Positions 1-8,800 of a stretch of 26,908 nt of DNA are shown in pieces. This stretch comes from JAYTXL01 sp043742955 (GTDB taxonomy: Bacteria; Verrucomicrobiota; Verrucomicrobiia; Limisphaerales; JAYTXL01), in the NCBI GenBank assembly GCA_043742955.1, contig JAYTXL010000338.1:1-26908 (forward strand), given 5' to 3'. The notes under the pieces were generated by a model, which was not told where the DNA came from, searched no databases, and saw only the letters and a program-made list of their open reading frames with translations. A program made the position numbers and the translations under genes. Numbering within the stretch: position 1 is the stretch's first letter; each line of letters starts with the position of its first letter.

Positions 1-18
1 TGAACCACTGCCGAAAAA

Positions 19-45
19 ATCCGTGGGCATCCGCTGCATCCGTGG
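19..45. repeat. short direct repeat ahead of gatB
   Basis: The octamer ATCCGTGG occurs at 19-26 and again at 38-45 in the 60 bases before gatB. Phrases of this kind recur between genes in several Verrucomicrobia and Bacteroidetes genomes, as far as I recall. No function can be assigned and no promoter is clear here. Confidence 0.35.
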
Positions 46-60
46 TTAAACTTTTCTTCA

Positions 61-1503
61 ATGGAATACGAAGCTGTCATCGGGTTGGAAACGCACGTCC
101 AACTCAAAACGAAATCCAAGATGTGGTGCGGTTGCGCAAACCAATACGGTTCCGAGCCGAACACCAACGTCTGCCCCGTTTGTTTGGGAATGCCCGGCGT
201 GCTGCCCGTGCCGAATGAAGAGGCGCTGCGCAAAACGGTGCTGACCGGCTATCTCCTGAACTGCGAGATTCCGCGCTACGCGAAGTTCGACCGGAAAAAT
301 TATTTTTATCCCGACGCTTCAAAGAATTACCAGCTCACGCAATACGATAAGCCCAGCACGGCGAACGGCTTTGTGGATTTTGAATTCACCGGCAAAGGTT
401 CGGTCAACGGTTTTGGAAAAGTTCGCATCACCCGCGCGCATCTCGAAGAAGACGTCGGCAAGCTCACGCATTTCGACCGCACCAGCGGCGTGGATTTTAA
501 CCGCGCCGGGGTGCCGTTGCTCGAAATCGTTTCCGAGCCGGACATCACCAGCGCAGACATGGCCTACGCCTATCTCAACGCGCTCACGGAGATTTTGCAC
601 CAAGGCGGCGTGAGCGATTGCGACATGGAAAAGGGCATGGTGCGCTGCGATGTGAACATCAGCGTGCGACCCAAGGGGCAGGCAGAACTGGGCGCGAAAA
701 TCGAAATCAAAAACATGAACAGCTTCAGCGGCGCACGTCGCGCGTTAGAGTATGAAATCCCGCGCCAGATCGAAGTCCTGCGCCAGGGTGGCAAGCTGAT
801 CCAATCGACGCGGCGGTGGGATGATGTAACGGAAATCACCGAGGAGATGCGCACGAAAGAGCACGCGCACGATTACCGCTACTTCCCCGAGCCAGACCTC
901 ATGCCGTTCGTGCCGGACGACGCCTGGCTCGGCGAAGTACGCGCCCGGATGGTGGAGTTGCCACTCGCGCGCAAGCAGCGATTCATCCGCGACTATCAAT
1001 TGCCCGCGACCGACGCGCAGACGTTTGTGTGGGACGTGCCGCTGGGGGCATATTTCGAGCAGGCCGTCACCGGCGCCAAGAATCCCAAGGCGGTCGCCAA
1101 CTGGGTGATCAACAATCTCCGCGCGAAAATCACCGAGGCCGGCACGACCCTCGACGCGGTAAAAATCAAGCCGGCCGACATTCGGGAACTGGCGGGGTTG
1201 GTGGACGGCGGCCAGATCAGCAGCAGCATTGCGCAGACGGTTTTTGCGGAAATGTTCGCCACGGGCAACTCGCCCACGGGCATCGTGGAGCAAAAGGGCC
1301 TCGCACAAGTGAGCGACAGCGGGGCGATTGAACAATTCTGCGATGACGCCATCGCCGCCAGCCCGAACGCCGTGGCGGATTACAAGAGCGGCAAGACTGC
1401 GGCGCTGAATTCGCTCAAGGGCCAGGTAATGAAAATGAGTAAGGGCAAGGCCAACCCGGCGCTGGTGGGGAAGGTTCTGGAAGAAAAACTCAAGCGCCAG
1501 TAG
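61..1503 (+). CDS. gatB: Asp-tRNA(Asn)/Glu-tRNA(Gln) amidotransferase subunit B
   Basis: This is the tRNA-binding kinase subunit of the GatCAB transamidosome, which turns misacylated Glu-tRNA(Gln) or Asp-tRNA(Asn) into the correct amide form in the cytoplasm. The 480-residue length is typical. The N-terminus IGLETHVQL is followed by a CxC...CPVC zinc-site pattern (C23, C25, C38, C41), then FYPDASKNYQLTQYD, DVNISVR, KIEIKNMNSF and HDYRYFPEPDL, all classic for the cradle domain. The C-terminal third is the helical GatB/YqeY tail. The start ATG at 61 has no Shine-Dalgarno sequence but begins the conserved N-terminus exactly. It heads a plus-strand run with two small genes and mpl. gatA and gatC are not in the window, and gatA could lie just upstream. 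Confidence 0.97.
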   Translation: MEYEAVIGLETHVQLKTKSKMWCGCANQYGSEPNTNVCPVCLGMPGVLPVPNEEALRKTVLTGYLLNCEIPRYAKFDRKNYFYPDASKNYQLTQYDKPSTANGFVDFEFTGKGSVNGFGKVRITRAHLEEDVGKLTHFDRTSGVDFNRAGVPLLEIVSEPDITSADMAYAYLNALTEILHQGGVSDCDMEKGMVRCDVNISVRPKGQAELGAKIEIKNMNSFSGARRALEYEIPRQIEVLRQGGKLIQSTRRWDDVTEITEEMRTKEHAHDYRYFPEPDLMPFVPDDAWLGEVRARMVELPLARKQRFIRDYQLPATDAQTFVWDVPLGAYFEQAVTGAKNPKAVANWVINNLRAKITEAGTTLDAVKIKPADIRELAGLVDGGQISSSIAQTVFAEMFATGNSPTGIVEQKGLAQVSDSGAIEQFCDDAIAASPNAVADYKSGKTAALNSLKGQVMKMSKGKANPALVGKVLEEKLKRQ

Positions 1504-1514
1504 GCTAGCCGCGC

Positions 1515-1649
1515 ATGGCAACGGAAAAATCCATTCTTACAAAGGCCAACGAAGTCATGGACATCGTCGCCGCCTATTACCCAGCCCCCCGCATCCCGGT
1601 GAAGGCGCAGTATCTTGTCGAAGGACTGTTTGCGGAGGGCTCGAAATGA
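1515..1649 (+). CDS. 44-residue ORF coupled to the next gene
   Basis: A small ORF of 44 codons starts with ATG 11 bases after the gatB stop, and its TGA overlaps the next ATG (ATGA at 1646-1649). The product begins MATEKSILTKANEVM and ends KAQYLVEGLFAEGSK. It is amphipathic, with no signal peptide, membrane segment or cysteine. I do not recognise a family. The close spacing and four-base overlap suggest real, coupled translation. The Shine-Dalgarno-like GGAGGG of the following gene lies inside its last codons. It could be a small partner of the next gene, the C-terminal remnant of a larger partner (the pattern of a tail ending in a hydrophobic -YLVEGLF- helix fits that), or only a leader peptide. 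Confidence 0.5.
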   Translation: MATEKSILTKANEVMDIVAAYYPAPRIPVKAQYLVEGLFAEGSK

Positions 1650-2026
1650 TTCCAAAGAGTCTTTCCGAAGTGGCCGAATTGACGGCCCACGGTGAATCGT
1701 TTGACCTGAGCTTGAGAAATTTTCGGGATCGCTTCTCTGCCCAGCCGGAGGCGGTGGCGCTCACCGTCGAACCCGTCCGGCTGCGAACGCGGGTGCCGAA
1801 GCTGGGGGAGGTGGAAGACGCCTATCTCGCCGCGACGGCGGAATGGCTGGCCCAACGGTATCAATTTGCGTTACCCATCTGGCCGTTGGCCGAGGACCGT
1901 CGGCTGCGCCGTCCTTGGTTCGCGTCCGAGCTGGCCTCGCTCCGCGCCGTGCTGCTGCTGGAAAGTCCCGCGCCCTTTCGCGCACGCAACCTCTTCGTGA
2001 GCGAGAATGCCCTCAGCCGGGCCTAG
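1646..2026 (+). CDS. 126-residue hypothetical protein
   Basis: A soluble, helix-rich 126-residue protein with no signal peptide or membrane span. It starts MIPKSLSEVAELTAHGESF, has DAYLAATAEWLAQRY in the middle (around residues 58-72) and ends in the distinctive ESPAPFRARNLFVSENALSRA-like tail. From memory this pattern (start, DAYLAA, RPWFAS, final NLFVSENALSRA) belongs to a widespread uncharacterised family of about 110-130 residues, sometimes next to a nucleotidyltransferase-like gene in toxin-antitoxin-like pairs. That recollection is unverified. A good Shine-Dalgarno sequence (GGAGGG, six bases before ATG 1646) fixes the start and makes it the best-initiated gene in this run. It sits 7 bases before mpl. 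Function unknown. Confidence 0.8.
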   Translation: MIPKSLSEVAELTAHGESFDLSLRNFRDRFSAQPEAVALTVEPVRLRTRVPKLGEVEDAYLAATAEWLAQRYQFALPIWPLAEDRRLRRPWFASELASLRAVLLLESPAPFRARNLFVSENALSRA

Positions 2027-2033
2027 AGCCTCC

Positions 2034-3428
2034 ATGATCACCCATATCAAATCAGTTCACTTCGTCGGCATCGGCGGCACGGCCATGGCCTCAGCAGCGG
2101 CGGCCATGCAGGAACGCGGTTTCCGCGTCACCGGCTCCGATCAAAACGTCTATCCGCCCATGTCCACGTTTCTGGCCGAGCGGAAGATTCCCTTCGTCTC
2201 CGGTTACGCAGAGCAGAACCTGGCCCATAAGCCCGACCTCGTGGTCATCGGCAATGCCATCTCCCGCGGCAACCCCGAGGTGGAAGCCGTGCTCGACCGC
2301 CGCCTCCGCTACTGTTCCCTGCCGGAATTGCTGAAGGAATTTTTTATCCGCGGCAAACGCTCAGTCGTCGTCACCGGCACGCATGGCAAGACCACGACCG
2401 CTTCGCTGCTCACTTGGGTCTTCGAGCACAACGGGCTGAATCCGTCCTATCTCATCGGCGGCATCCCGAACAACCTCGGCCAGGGCGCGCGGTTTACGGA
2501 CAGCGAATGGTTTATTATCGAGGGCGACGAATATGACACGGCGTTTTTTGACAAGCGCAGCAAGTTTGTCCATTACCTGCCGGAAGTTGCGATCATCAAC
2601 AATCTGGAGTTCGACCACGCGGATATCTTCGAGAACCTGGCGGCCATCCAGACCTCGTTCCAAAGGTTCATCAACCTGATCCCGCGCAACGGTCAACTGC
2701 TGGCCAACGGCGATGACCCGAACGTCGCGCCCTTGCTGAACGTGACGCATTGTCCCGTGAAACGGTTTGGTCTCGGCGCGGAAAACGCCGTGTCGGCGTT
2801 TAACTTAAAATATGGAGCCACGGCCACGGAGTTCGAAATCCCCAGCTTTAAATTTCACCTGAACCTGGTGGGTGAACTCAACGTGCGCAACGCCCTGGCC
2901 GTGGTTGCGGGCGCGAAGCATTGCGGACTTTCAAACAAGCAAATCCAGGCCGGATTCGACACCTTCACCGGCATCAAACGACGCATGGAGGTGCGCGGCA
3001 TCAGCGGCGGTGTGACGGTGGTGGATGATTTTGGCCATCATCCCACGGCGATCCGCGAGACGTTGCGCGCGTTGCGGGTGAAATTTCCCCGGCAAAAAAT
3101 CTGGGCCCTCTTCGAACCGCGCTCGAACACGACGCGCCGAAACATTTTCCAGGCTGAATTGGTGACCGCCTTCGCGGACGCGGATGCCGTGGTGATCGCC
3201 CAAGTGGCGCGCCTCGATCAACTCCCCGCGAACGAGCGGCTCGACCCAGCCCGGCTGCTGGCGGAATTGGAAAAATCCGGCAAGCCAGCCGCCTACCTCG
3301 CCGACGCCGACGCCATCGTGGCGCACGTGGGCCAGCAGGCACAGGGAGGCGACGTGGTGTGTGTGTTCAGCAACGGCGGCTTCGGCGGAATCCACGGCAA
3401 GCTGCTCGACCGTTTGGGCCGGCGTTGA
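2034..3428 (+). CDS. mpl: UDP-MurNAc:L-Ala-gamma-D-Glu-meso-DAP ligase Mpl
   Basis: Mpl re-attaches the recycled tripeptide L-Ala-gamma-D-Glu-meso-DAP to UDP-MurNAc, an ATP-dependent step of cytoplasmic murein recycling. The 464 residues contain the nucleotide-binding HFVGIGGTAMASAA at 9-22, the ATP loop TGTHGKTTT at 114-122, and EGDEYDTAFFDKRSKF around 163-178, which separates Mpl from MurC. NNLEFDHADIF follows, then DDFGHHPTAI in the C-terminal domain. I chose ATG 2034, which gives the family's normal N-terminus. An in-frame ATG at 2007 would add nine residues overlapping the previous gene. There is no clear Shine-Dalgarno sequence, so coupling to the upstream stop at 2026 is plausible. Presence of Mpl implies a meso-DAP peptidoglycan. 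Confidence 0.94.
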   Translation: MITHIKSVHFVGIGGTAMASAAAAMQERGFRVTGSDQNVYPPMSTFLAERKIPFVSGYAEQNLAHKPDLVVIGNAISRGNPEVEAVLDRRLRYCSLPELLKEFFIRGKRSVVVTGTHGKTTTASLLTWVFEHNGLNPSYLIGGIPNNLGQGARFTDSEWFIIEGDEYDTAFFDKRSKFVHYLPEVAIINNLEFDHADIFENLAAIQTSFQRFINLIPRNGQLLANGDDPNVAPLLNVTHCPVKRFGLGAENAVSAFNLKYGATATEFEIPSFKFHLNLVGELNVRNALAVVAGAKHCGLSNKQIQAGFDTFTGIKRRMEVRGISGGVTVVDDFGHHPTAIRETLRALRVKFPRQKIWALFEPRSNTTRRNIFQAELVTAFADADAVVIAQVARLDQLPANERLDPARLLAELEKSGKPAAYLADADAIVAHVGQQAQGGDVVCVFSNGGFGGIHGKLLDRLGRR

Positions 3429-3472
3429 ACGGCCTTGGCCCCCGGCGAGCGGCGAACGGTGGCAGCCGCAGA

Positions 3473-4513
3473 TCAATCAATGGAGGCGTCAATTTTCGTC
3501 GCCCGAGCGGCGGTATTCGCGACTGATTTTTCCCGCTCCGCCGCCGTGTTCATGATCCGGCCCTTCACGCGGTCCAAAGACGGGGTCTTTACCAAGCCCA
3601 GATATTTGCGCGCGCTCGAAAAATCTTCGCCCATGATTTCAAAACGGGCCAGACTGAGATAGATCTGCTCCCGCTGCCCATCCGTGGTGGCGAGCTTGAG
3701 CAAGCGCCGCCAGGCCTGCAAAGCCGGCTCCACGCGGGGCGGCCGGATGACGTAATAGCACTCGGCAATCTCCAGGGCCAGCGGCGCATTCTTGGGGTCG
3801 AGCTTAAGCGCTTTTTCATACAGCTCGAGGGCCCGGTCAAACACCTGCGATTCAGTGGCGTGAAAGTGATCCCGGGCATCACGCCGATAAAGAAACACGG
3901 TCAGGGCGTATTCCTGATAATAGACCGGCTCGGTGGCATCGAGTTCGATCGCCTCGGCATAACACTGAAAGGCTCGCTTGATTTCGCCAATATGGGCATA
4001 GTAGCTCGCCAACTGCCGCCAGGCATCGGGGTCGCGCACGTCAATCCCATGCGCCCGCTCCCATTGCCGGATCAGCCCGTCCTCTTCGTTTAAGTCCGCG
4101 CGCAGCGCCCGACTGGACTGCCCGGCCCGGACATGGCCCGGGTTGCGTTGGATGAAATCCCGGTACCTCGCACTCAAGGGCTCAAGCCGCTGTTGAAGGC
4201 GGGATTTCATCAGGGCATTCGGCGGTGGGGACAGGCTCTTTCGCCCGGCAATTTCACTGCGAATCCAATACAACACCTCGTTCCGGGCGTTGACATGGGC
4301 CAGCAGCAACCGTCGGTACTCCCGCTCTTCCGGGGAATTCGGATCGACGGGCGCCTCGGGAAGGGCGCGCCGGATCGGCCGCGTCTTGAGCGCAAACCAT
4401 CCGCCGAACACCATGACGAGGGCGAGGGCGATGGCCACCAGCCATTTCCGACGGGCAAAGCCAGACCGTTGGCGACCCAGCTTTACAACGGATTTCTGAT
4501 TAGGAACGCGCAT
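3473..4513 (-). CDS. membrane-anchored TPR protein (paralogue of neighbour)
   Basis: A 346-residue tetratricopeptide protein of unknown role. Residues about 24-42 (WLVAIALALVMVFGGWFAL) form one membrane span preceded by basic residues, so the rest should sit in the periplasm. TPR-like helices follow, including AWRQLASYYAHIGEIKRAFQ and VFDRALELYEKALKLDP. The C-terminal third carries further helical pairs. I prefer ATG 4513, which puts a normal signal anchor first. A GTG at 4558 overlapping the upstream stop (TAGTG) would add 15 arginine-rich residues. It lies directly downstream of a paralogue, presumably co-transcribed. TPRs usually serve protein contacts, so an envelope scaffold is plausible but not shown. 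Confidence 0.85.
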   Translation of the reverse strand: MRVPNQKSVVKLGRQRSGFARRKWLVAIALALVMVFGGWFALKTRPIRRALPEAPVDPNSPEEREYRRLLLAHVNARNEVLYWIRSEIAGRKSLSPPPNALMKSRLQQRLEPLSARYRDFIQRNPGHVRAGQSSRALRADLNEEDGLIRQWERAHGIDVRDPDAWRQLASYYAHIGEIKRAFQCYAEAIELDATEPVYYQEYALTVFLYRRDARDHFHATESQVFDRALELYEKALKLDPKNAPLALEIAECYYVIRPPRVEPALQAWRRLLKLATTDGQREQIYLSLARFEIMGEDFSSARKYLGLVKTPSLDRVKGRIMNTAAEREKSVANTAARATKIDASID

Positions 4514-4557
4514 ATTAGAATCGCCACCGCACCGCCCACGCGAACGCGGACGCCGCA

Positions 4558-5538
4558 CTATTTGCCATCGGGATTTGCGGCGGGCACCTTCCCGGCGCCC
4601 GCTTTCGCCTTCGCTTCTTTTTCATCCACCAGCCGCAGCAGTTGGGTTCTCAAACCATCGTACATCTTCTGTTTCACGCGGCCCAACTGCTGGCGCGCCT
4701 CGTCGAAATGACCGGCGTTCATCTCGAATCGCGCCAGATGCATATAGACCCCTTCCCGCTCCACCTCGTCGTTCGCCACGCTCAACGCGTGCCGCCACGC
4801 GGCCATCGCCGCCTCGTACCGCGCCGGCTTGATCCCGTAATAGGTCTGCGCCACGTCGGTCGCCAAGGGAAAATTCTTGGGATCAAGCTTCACCGCCTGG
4901 GCGTACAGTTCCAGCGCGCGATCGAACACCTGGGCCTCGTTGATTTTATAAAACTCCTGCGCGTCCTTGCGAAACAGATAGACCGTGGTGCCGAAGTTGT
5001 GAAAATAGACCGGTTCCTTGGGATTCAATTCAATCGCCTTGGCGTAATATTCAAACGCCTTCTTCACTTGGCCGCCGTGTCCGTAATAATTGGCCAGATT
5101 GTTCCACGCGGCCGGGTTCTTCAGGTCCAATTCACGCGCTTTCTCCCACTCTTGAATGGCAGCCTCTTCTTCATGGATATCATTGAGAAAACTGCCAAAG
5201 GCCAGGCGGGCGCGCGCGTGTTCCGGATGCCGCAGCAGAAATTCCTCGTAGGCTTTGCGCACCGGCGCAAAACGCTGCTCAATCCGCAGCGCCATGGTGG
5301 CCCCATCAAGACCCGCCCCCTTCTTGGCGAACGCTTCGTTGTCACGAATCCATTTATCCGCTTCCTCCTGGGCGGCGTTATCGTCCGCCAACAGCTTCAA
5401 ATACTCCTTCTCCACCGGATCATTCGTCGCTGGAACCTTGACCGCGAGGCCGGTGGTTTTCTGGACCAGGTTGCTCACCGCCGAAACCTGGTTCGTGGCC
5501 AACAGCACGCCCAGCAGACCCATAAGGAGCTCATTCAC
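4558..5538 (-). CDS. exported TPR protein (paralogue of neighbour)
   Basis: A 326-residue tetratricopeptide protein of unknown role. The N-terminus MNELLMGLLGVLLATNQVSA is a short hydrophobic, signal-like segment with few basic residues. TPR helices run from about residue 107 to 250, for example AWNNLANYYGHGGQVKKAFE at 144-163 and VFDRALELYAQAVKLDP at 204-220. The tail is lysine- and alanine-rich. It aligns along most of its length with the next gene, sharing the unusual insert -YLFRKDAQEFY- between repeats. This marks a tandem duplication. ATG 5538 follows a purine-rich stretch and a TATAAA 27 bases upstream. A second ATG five codons in is possible. Confidence 0.87.
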   Translation of the reverse strand: MNELLMGLLGVLLATNQVSAVSNLVQKTTGLAVKVPATNDPVEKEYLKLLADDNAAQEEADKWIRDNEAFAKKGAGLDGATMALRIEQRFAPVRKAYEEFLLRHPEHARARLAFGSFLNDIHEEEAAIQEWEKARELDLKNPAAWNNLANYYGHGGQVKKAFEYYAKAIELNPKEPVYFHNFGTTVYLFRKDAQEFYKINEAQVFDRALELYAQAVKLDPKNFPLATDVAQTYYGIKPARYEAAMAAWRHALSVANDEVEREGVYMHLARFEMNAGHFDEARQQLGRVKQKMYDGLRTQLLRLVDEKEAKAKAGAGKVPAANPDGK

Positions 5539-5564
5539 GGGATTACCACTACCACCTTGGCCGT

Positions 5565-5570
5565 TTTATA
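5565..5570 (-). promoter_or_regulatory. possible -10 element for the TPR pair
   Basis: On the minus strand TATAAA occurs at 5570-5565, 27 bases before the ATG of the exported TPR gene, in a spacer between divergent genes. A weak TGAAAA lies about 18 bases upstream as a -35 candidate. This rests only on position and similarity to the bacterial housekeeping -10 box. Confidence 0.3.
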
Positions 5571-5729
5571 CAATCCTTTTGCCCGGGGTTTTCACCGCCG
5601 TTCAGGGCTGTTCGACGGACCGCAGCTGGGTCGTCCGCGACCAGCCGCAGCGCGTTGAGCTCGCCGGATGGATGGGGCATTTTTGCGCGGTGCTCGAGGC
5701 CGCGTTGCGGCGGCTGATCCCGCGCGGCG

Positions 5730-5750
5730 CCGGACCCAGCCACGGTCCGG
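5730..5750. other. perfect hairpin in the divergent spacer
   Basis: CCGGACC at 5730-5736 and GGTCCGG at 5744-5750 form a perfect seven-pair stem with a seven-base loop, about 65 bases before the large cytochrome/HEAT gene. No T-run follows on either side, so it is not a standard terminator. It may be a leader-RNA structure or an operator. Apart from this and the -10 candidate, I see nothing else in the 276-base spacer 5539-5814. Confidence 0.35.
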
Positions 5751-5814
5751 GGCAGTGCGCGGAGGCGCCCTTTCACCGCTTGAATAACGTGCTCTTGCCG
5801 TTAATCTTGCGGCA

Positions 5815-8800
5815 ATGTTTTCGCCCGCCCGGACATTTTGGAACTGCTGGGAGACTCCCCTGCCCGCGTTGCTGGCGGGAATAAGTTTGGCGCTCGCAGT
5901 CGCCCAGAATGTCAGTGCCCAAACGCACGCCACCAACTCCGCCGCCGAACTTTCCCTGAAGAAACTGCAGGCCGCCCCCGGCCTCAAGGTTGAATTGTTC
6001 GCCGCCGAACCGCTGCTCGAGAATCCCGTTAGCTTCAGCATTGATGCGCGCGGACGCTTTTTCATCGCCGAAACCCACCGGTGGGACATCTCCATCTTCG
6101 ACATCACCAAGGATCTGCCCTGGCTGCTCAACGACCTCTCGTTTCGCACGGTGGAGCAGCGCACCGAGTTTCTCGCGCGCCAGTTTGCCACCAACCTCAC
6201 GTTGCTCACCCGCGATTCGGAACTGATCCGCCTGGTCGAAGATCGCGCCGGCACGGGCCGTGCGGACACCTCGAATGTTTTTGCCGACGGCTTCAACGCG
6301 ATTCCCTCCGGCGTGGCCGCCGGCATCCTGGCGCACCACGGCGAGGTGTGGTTCACCTGCATTCCCGATTTGTGGCGGGTGAAAAGTCTCGAGACCTCCC
6401 CCGCGGCTCCGGCCTCGCCCAACTCAAAGCCCCAGCCCAGAAAAGAAAAACTCATCAGCGGCCTCGGCGTCCACATCGGCGTTTCAGGCCACGATGCCCA
6501 TGGCGTCATCCCCGGCCCGGACGGCCGGCTCTACTTCAGCGTGGGGGACCGCGGCTTCGCGCCGCCGGACGACATTCGCGGGTTCGGTTTCACCCGCGCC
6601 TTTCTCAAACGCACGCTGCCCGACACCGGCGCCGTCTTCCGCTGCCACCCGGATGGCTCGGAGTTCGAGGTTTTCTGCCTCGGCCTGCGCAACCCGCAGG
6701 AACTGGCTTTCGACAACTTTGGCAACCTCTTCACGGTGGACAACGACACCGCCGGCCCGGATGACTCACGACTGCTCCACCTTGTGGAAGGCGGCGACTA
6801 CGGCTGGCGTTGCTCGTATCAGCACATGAAAAACTTCGGCCCGTGGTGCGAAGAAAACCTGTGGCGCGGCGGGATTGACGACGTGCTGCCGCCCGCCGGC
6901 ATGGTGGCGCAGGGACCGGCGGGCTTCGCGTTTTATCCCGGCACGGGGCTCCCGGCATCGTATCAGGGCAAGTTCCTGATCTGTGATTTCCCGGGCGGCG
7001 TGTGGAGCTTCAGCGTGAAGCCGCGCGGCGCGTCGTTCGAGGTCGCGGGCCGCGAGAAATTCCTCTGGAATTGTTTGCCCACCGACGTGGCCTTCGGCCC
7101 CGACGGCGCGGTCTATGTCTCCGACTGGGTTGAAGGCTGGGGCCAGACCCACAAAGGGCGGCTCTACCGCATCAGCGATCCGGCCCAGGCAGGAAGCGCA
7201 CTCCGGGCGGAGGTGAAGAGATTGTTGGCGGAGGGAATGGAAAAGCGGAGTGCGACAGAACTTGGAAAATTGCTTGGCCACCAAGACCAGCGCGTTCGCT
7301 TGGAATCGCAATGGGAATTAGTCAAACGGCGAGCGGTAAAGAATCTGGAGAATGCCGCCCGGCAAACCAATTCAGCCCTGGCGCGGCTGCATGGATTATG
7401 GGGCTTGGACCAGCTCAACGCGGGTGAACTGCGTGGGCTCGGCCACCTGACCGGCGATCAGGATGAACAAATCCGCAGCCTGATCTGCGCGGTCCTCGGG
7501 AAGCAAGAGTCAGCCGCCAGCGAGGCGTTGCTGATCACCTCCTTGAGTGATCGCAGCAGCCGGGTGCAAGCGGCGGCCGCCATTGGTTTGGCGCGCCGGC
7601 GCGCCTTGGCCGACCGCCCGGCCGCGGCCACCGCGCTGCTGCACTGCCTGGAAGAAAATGCCGATCGCGACCCATTTCTCACTCATGCCGGCGTGCTGAT
7701 GCTGGTCAACATCGGCGACCCGAACCTGATCCAGCGCGCCGCGATCAACCCTTCACCCGCCGTGCGCCACGCCGCGTTGCTTGCGATGCGCCGGCTCGAA
7801 ATGCCAGAGATTGTTCGTTTCCTCAATGACCCCGAGCCACGCCTGAAATACGAGGCCGCCCGCGCCATCAATGACATCCCCATTGAGGCCGCGCTGCCGG
7901 AGCTTGCGCTGTTTGTCGGCAAAGTGGATTGCCCCACCAATCTTATGTCGCGCGCCATCAACGCGTGCTTCCGCCTCGGCACCGAGCGTCACGCAAAAAT
8001 GCTGGGCGGCTTCGCCAACCGCGCCGATGTGCCAGAAACCTTCCGCGCCCGCGCCCTCGATGCGCTAGGCAATTGGCGGGTCGAACAGGCCACGCCCGGT
8101 CACGTGCCGGTCTCGCCGGAGCGCGACCCGCGTCACGGCGCGACACCCACCGTGAACCCGGAGAACTGGCCCGGCTGGTTCGATGGCGTGGTTGGGTTGT
8201 GGCGTCCCTTGCCGCCGCGCCACGAGCAGGCCGCCAAGCGCGCCTTCCTCGCCGTCGGCAGCACTCTGATGGTTGGGAAATCCGAGCGCGTGCAACTCGC
8301 GGTCATTCATACCGCCGTCAAACTGAAGGCCAAGGAGGCCACCCACGGGCTGTTCGAAAAGTTTCGGGACACCAATACGACTGCGGTGGTGCGCCGCGAA
8401 ATACCCGCCGCACTGGCCGCGTTGAATTACGCGCAGACCGGCGAGGCCGTGGCCCTCGCGCTGGCCGACCAGGACGTGACCGTGCGCCAAGCCGGGGTCG
8501 CGTTGCTGGATCGCGTGACCGTGCCGGACACCGCGACCGTCCTCGCCAATCTGCTCGCCACCGAAGCTAACGTGCGTTTCGCTCAAACCGCCTTCGCCAC
8601 GCTCGGTCGCCTGCAGGATGCGAAGAGTGACGAGGTGCTCGCGCACTGGCTGGAGAAAATGCGGGCAGGCCAACTGCGCGTTGAGCTTCACCTGGATGTG
8701 CTCCAGGCCGCAGCGGGACACACGAATCGTCACCTCGTCGAATCGTTGAATCAGTATCAAGCGGGCTTGGCCAAAGGCGATCCAATGGCTCTTTTCCGGC

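Noticed and set aside
3416..3472. Terminator between mpl and the convergent TPR gene
   Set aside because: GGCC blocks can pair but stems are short and no T-run follows; evidence too weak to list.
4642..5658. 338-codon plus-strand ORF
   Set aside because: Antisense to the TPR genes, which have clear repeats and signal segments; the plus-strand product has no recognisable features.
5549..5776. 75-codon minus-strand ORF in the divergent spacer
   Set aside because: No start signal, no recognisable protein features, and it would cover the likely promoter of the TPR pair.
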